A DNA stretch of 64,000 nucleotides from positions 1,178,001 through 1,242,000 of the forward strand of contig CAVVCQ010000001.1 in assembly GCA_963746805.1 (NCBI GenBank), read 5' to 3'. The notes under the pieces are model-generated. The model was not told the origin of the DNA and did not search any database. It saw nothing but the letters and a program-made list of their open reading frames with translations. The translations under genes and the position numbers were made by a program. This document shows, in pieces, positions 63,021 to 64,000 of this stretch. This DNA comes from DATHTC01 sp963746805. GTDB taxonomy: Bacteria > Actinomycetota > Thermoleophilia > Gaiellales > Gaiellaceae. How positions within the stretch are numbered: position 1 is the first letter of the stretch; each line of letters begins with the position of its first letter.

Positions 63021-64000
63021 CTAGCCGCGGGCGGCGATCCAGGGGATCGTTTTCGTGGCGAGGCGGTCGAGCGCCTGGACGGCGAGCTCGAGGTGCTCCG
63101 GCTTCGTGTCCTCGAGCTTCGTGTGCGAGAGGCCGCGGAGTGACTGGACGAAGAGCATCACCGTCGGCACGCCTGCCCGCGCCACCTCGGCCGCGTCGTG
63201 GAGCGGCCCGCTCGGAAGTCGGTGCGACGTGCCGGAGACCTCGCGGACGGACTCCTCCGCGAGCTCGATCAGCTCCTCCTCGAACAGGATCGGCTGGATG
63301 TTCCAGATGCGCTCCCAGGCGACGTCGATGTTCTCCTCGGCCGCGAACCGGTCGGCCGCCTCCTGCGCCTCGCGGAGCATCGACGCGAGCGTGTCCGCGT
63401 CCATGTGCCGCTGGTCGAGCAGCTGCTCCGCCGTCTCGACGACCGAGGTGACGATCCCCGGCTTCGTCACGACGCCGCCGGACGTGCACACGGCGCCGCC
63501 GCCGGCGCGCGCGGCGATGTCCCGGATCTCGAGCGCGAGCTTCGCGGCGCCGGCGAGCGCGTCGCGCCGCTGATCCATCGGCGTCGAGCCGGCGTGCGCC
63601 GCCTGGCCCGTCCACGTGAAGCGCGAGCGCTCCACGCCGAACGTCCCGATGACGGCGCCGAGCGGGAGGTCCAGCGACTCGAGCACCGGCCCCTGCTCGA
63701 TGTGCAGCTCGAGGTAGGCGGCGGCGTTCGCGAGCTGCGAGCGCGCCTCGAGCGCACGGTCGAGGTCGACGTCGTGCGCGGCGAGCGCATCCGGCAGGGC
63801 CGTTCCCTCCCGGTCGCGCAGCTGCCGCAGCTCGTCCTGGTCGGCCATCGTCCCCGAGGCCGCGGACGAGCCGAACAGCGACCGCCCGAAGCGCGCGCCC
63901 TCCTCGTCGGCCCAGTCCACGAGCCGGACGGTGACCGGCGGCGTCCCCTCCTCCGCGAGCCTGCGCATCACCTCGACGCCGCCGAGGACGTTGAGGCAGC
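63021..64000 (-). CDS. Zn-dependent hydrolase, hydantoinase/carbamoylase family (5' partial)
   Basis: The C-terminal 326 residues; the start lies beyond the window. M20-type amidase of the N-carbamoyl-amino acid hydrolase, allantoate amidohydrolase and beta-ureidopropionase family. Visible motifs: DWADEEGARFGRSLFGSSA (metal-bridging Glu pair), YLELHIEQGPVLESLDLPLG (His and Glu), WTGQAAHAGSTPMDQRRDAL (dimerisation-domain His) and SGPLHDAAEVARAGVPTVML (metal His). It releases ammonia and CO2 from a carbamoylated or ureido-amino acid. The MFS gene that follows may be its transporter. Confidence 0.92.
   Translation of the reverse strand, partial: CLNVLGGVEVMRRLAEEGTPPVTVRLVDWADEEGARFGRSLFGSSAASGTMADQDELRQLRDREGTALPDALAAHDVDLDRALEARSQLANAAAYLELHIEQGPVLESLDLPLGAVIGTFGVERSRFTWTGQAAHAGSTPMDQRRDALAGAAKLALEIRDIAARAGGGAVCTSGGVVTKPGIVTSVVETAEQLLDQRHMDADTLASMLREAQEAADRFAAEENIDVAWERIWNIQPILFEEELIELAEESVREVSGTSHRLPSGPLHDAAEVARAGVPTVMLFVQSLRGLSHTKLEDTKPEHLELAVQALDRLATKTIPWIAARG

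Overview
The window is about 70% GC, uses many GTG and some TTG starts, and packs genes into short operons with 1-4 base overlaps (ATGA, GTGA, TGATG). It carries an rRNA operon, two tRNA genes, an F420-type LLM-class oxidoreductase, a resuscitation-promoting-factor-like lytic enzyme, an ANTAR protein and an ECF sigma factor with an RskA-type anti-sigma factor. Together these point to a soil-type actinobacterium, most likely a Thermoleophilia lineage (Gaiellales or Solirubrobacterales). That placement is inference; the 16S gene at 11735-13281 would settle it.

Layout. 1-2.2 kb: a partial TIM-barrel isomerase, then fumarylacetoacetase coupled to an unknown gene. 2.2-2.6 kb: two copies of a 127-base repeat. 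2.7-8.2 kb: tRNA-Asn, dnaG-dgt, a cupin and SDR pair, a frameshifted phosphoglycerate-mutase-type phosphatase, a small unknown protein and an HtpX-like protease. 8.2-13.6 kb: 5S-23S-16S on the minus strand with RNase III-type processing stems, a consensus promoter and an unexpected terminator hairpin in the leader; tyrS lies upstream. 14.8-23.0 kb: the most interesting accessory block. A minus-strand operon encodes two exported DUF4331 proteins, a TPR protein and two nickel/cobalt-type transporters. Divergent from it are an ECF sigma factor, its anti-sigma factor and a lipoprotein. 23-28.5 kb: recQ, a class A penicillin-binding protein with PASTA domains, an intergenic region full of hairpins, and a 3-methyladenine DNA glycosylase. 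28.5-33.6 kb: a long minus-strand operon (ybaK, ilvE, a DegT aminotransferase, a membrane protein, a possible RemA-like protein, an MFS transporter, the glycosylase). 33.7-45.3 kb: an M15-like peptidase, serA with a class V aminotransferase, a penicillin-acylase-family enzyme, an Rpf-like enzyme, an MFS transporter, a GT4 glycosyltransferase and a cytochrome c/copper monooxygenase-like fusion. 45.4-53.5 kb: two related unknown proteins, gatCAB, a cold shock protein, folD, an unusual HMG-CoA reductase homologue with two small coupled genes, and a LysE exporter. 53.6-57.8 kb: a damaged stretch in which four consecutive recognisable genes carry single-base frameshifts (metallopeptidase, zinc ribbon, ArsR regulator, threonine dehydratase), then small ORFs and an ANTAR protein. 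57.9-64 kb: tRNA-Cys, an amidase, an LLM oxidoreductase, ATP-type PEP carboxykinase, an MFS transporter and a truncated hydantoinase/carbamoylase-family amidohydrolase.

Much of the window is housekeeping: replication, aminoacyl-tRNA formation, branched-chain amino acid and serine synthesis, one-carbon metabolism, gluconeogenesis and cell wall. The best candidate for an undescribed system is the sigma-factor-linked DUF4331/TPR/metal-transporter block at 14.8-23.0 kb. The small dispersed palindromic repeats at gene ends and the terminator inside the rRNA leader also deserve a second look.
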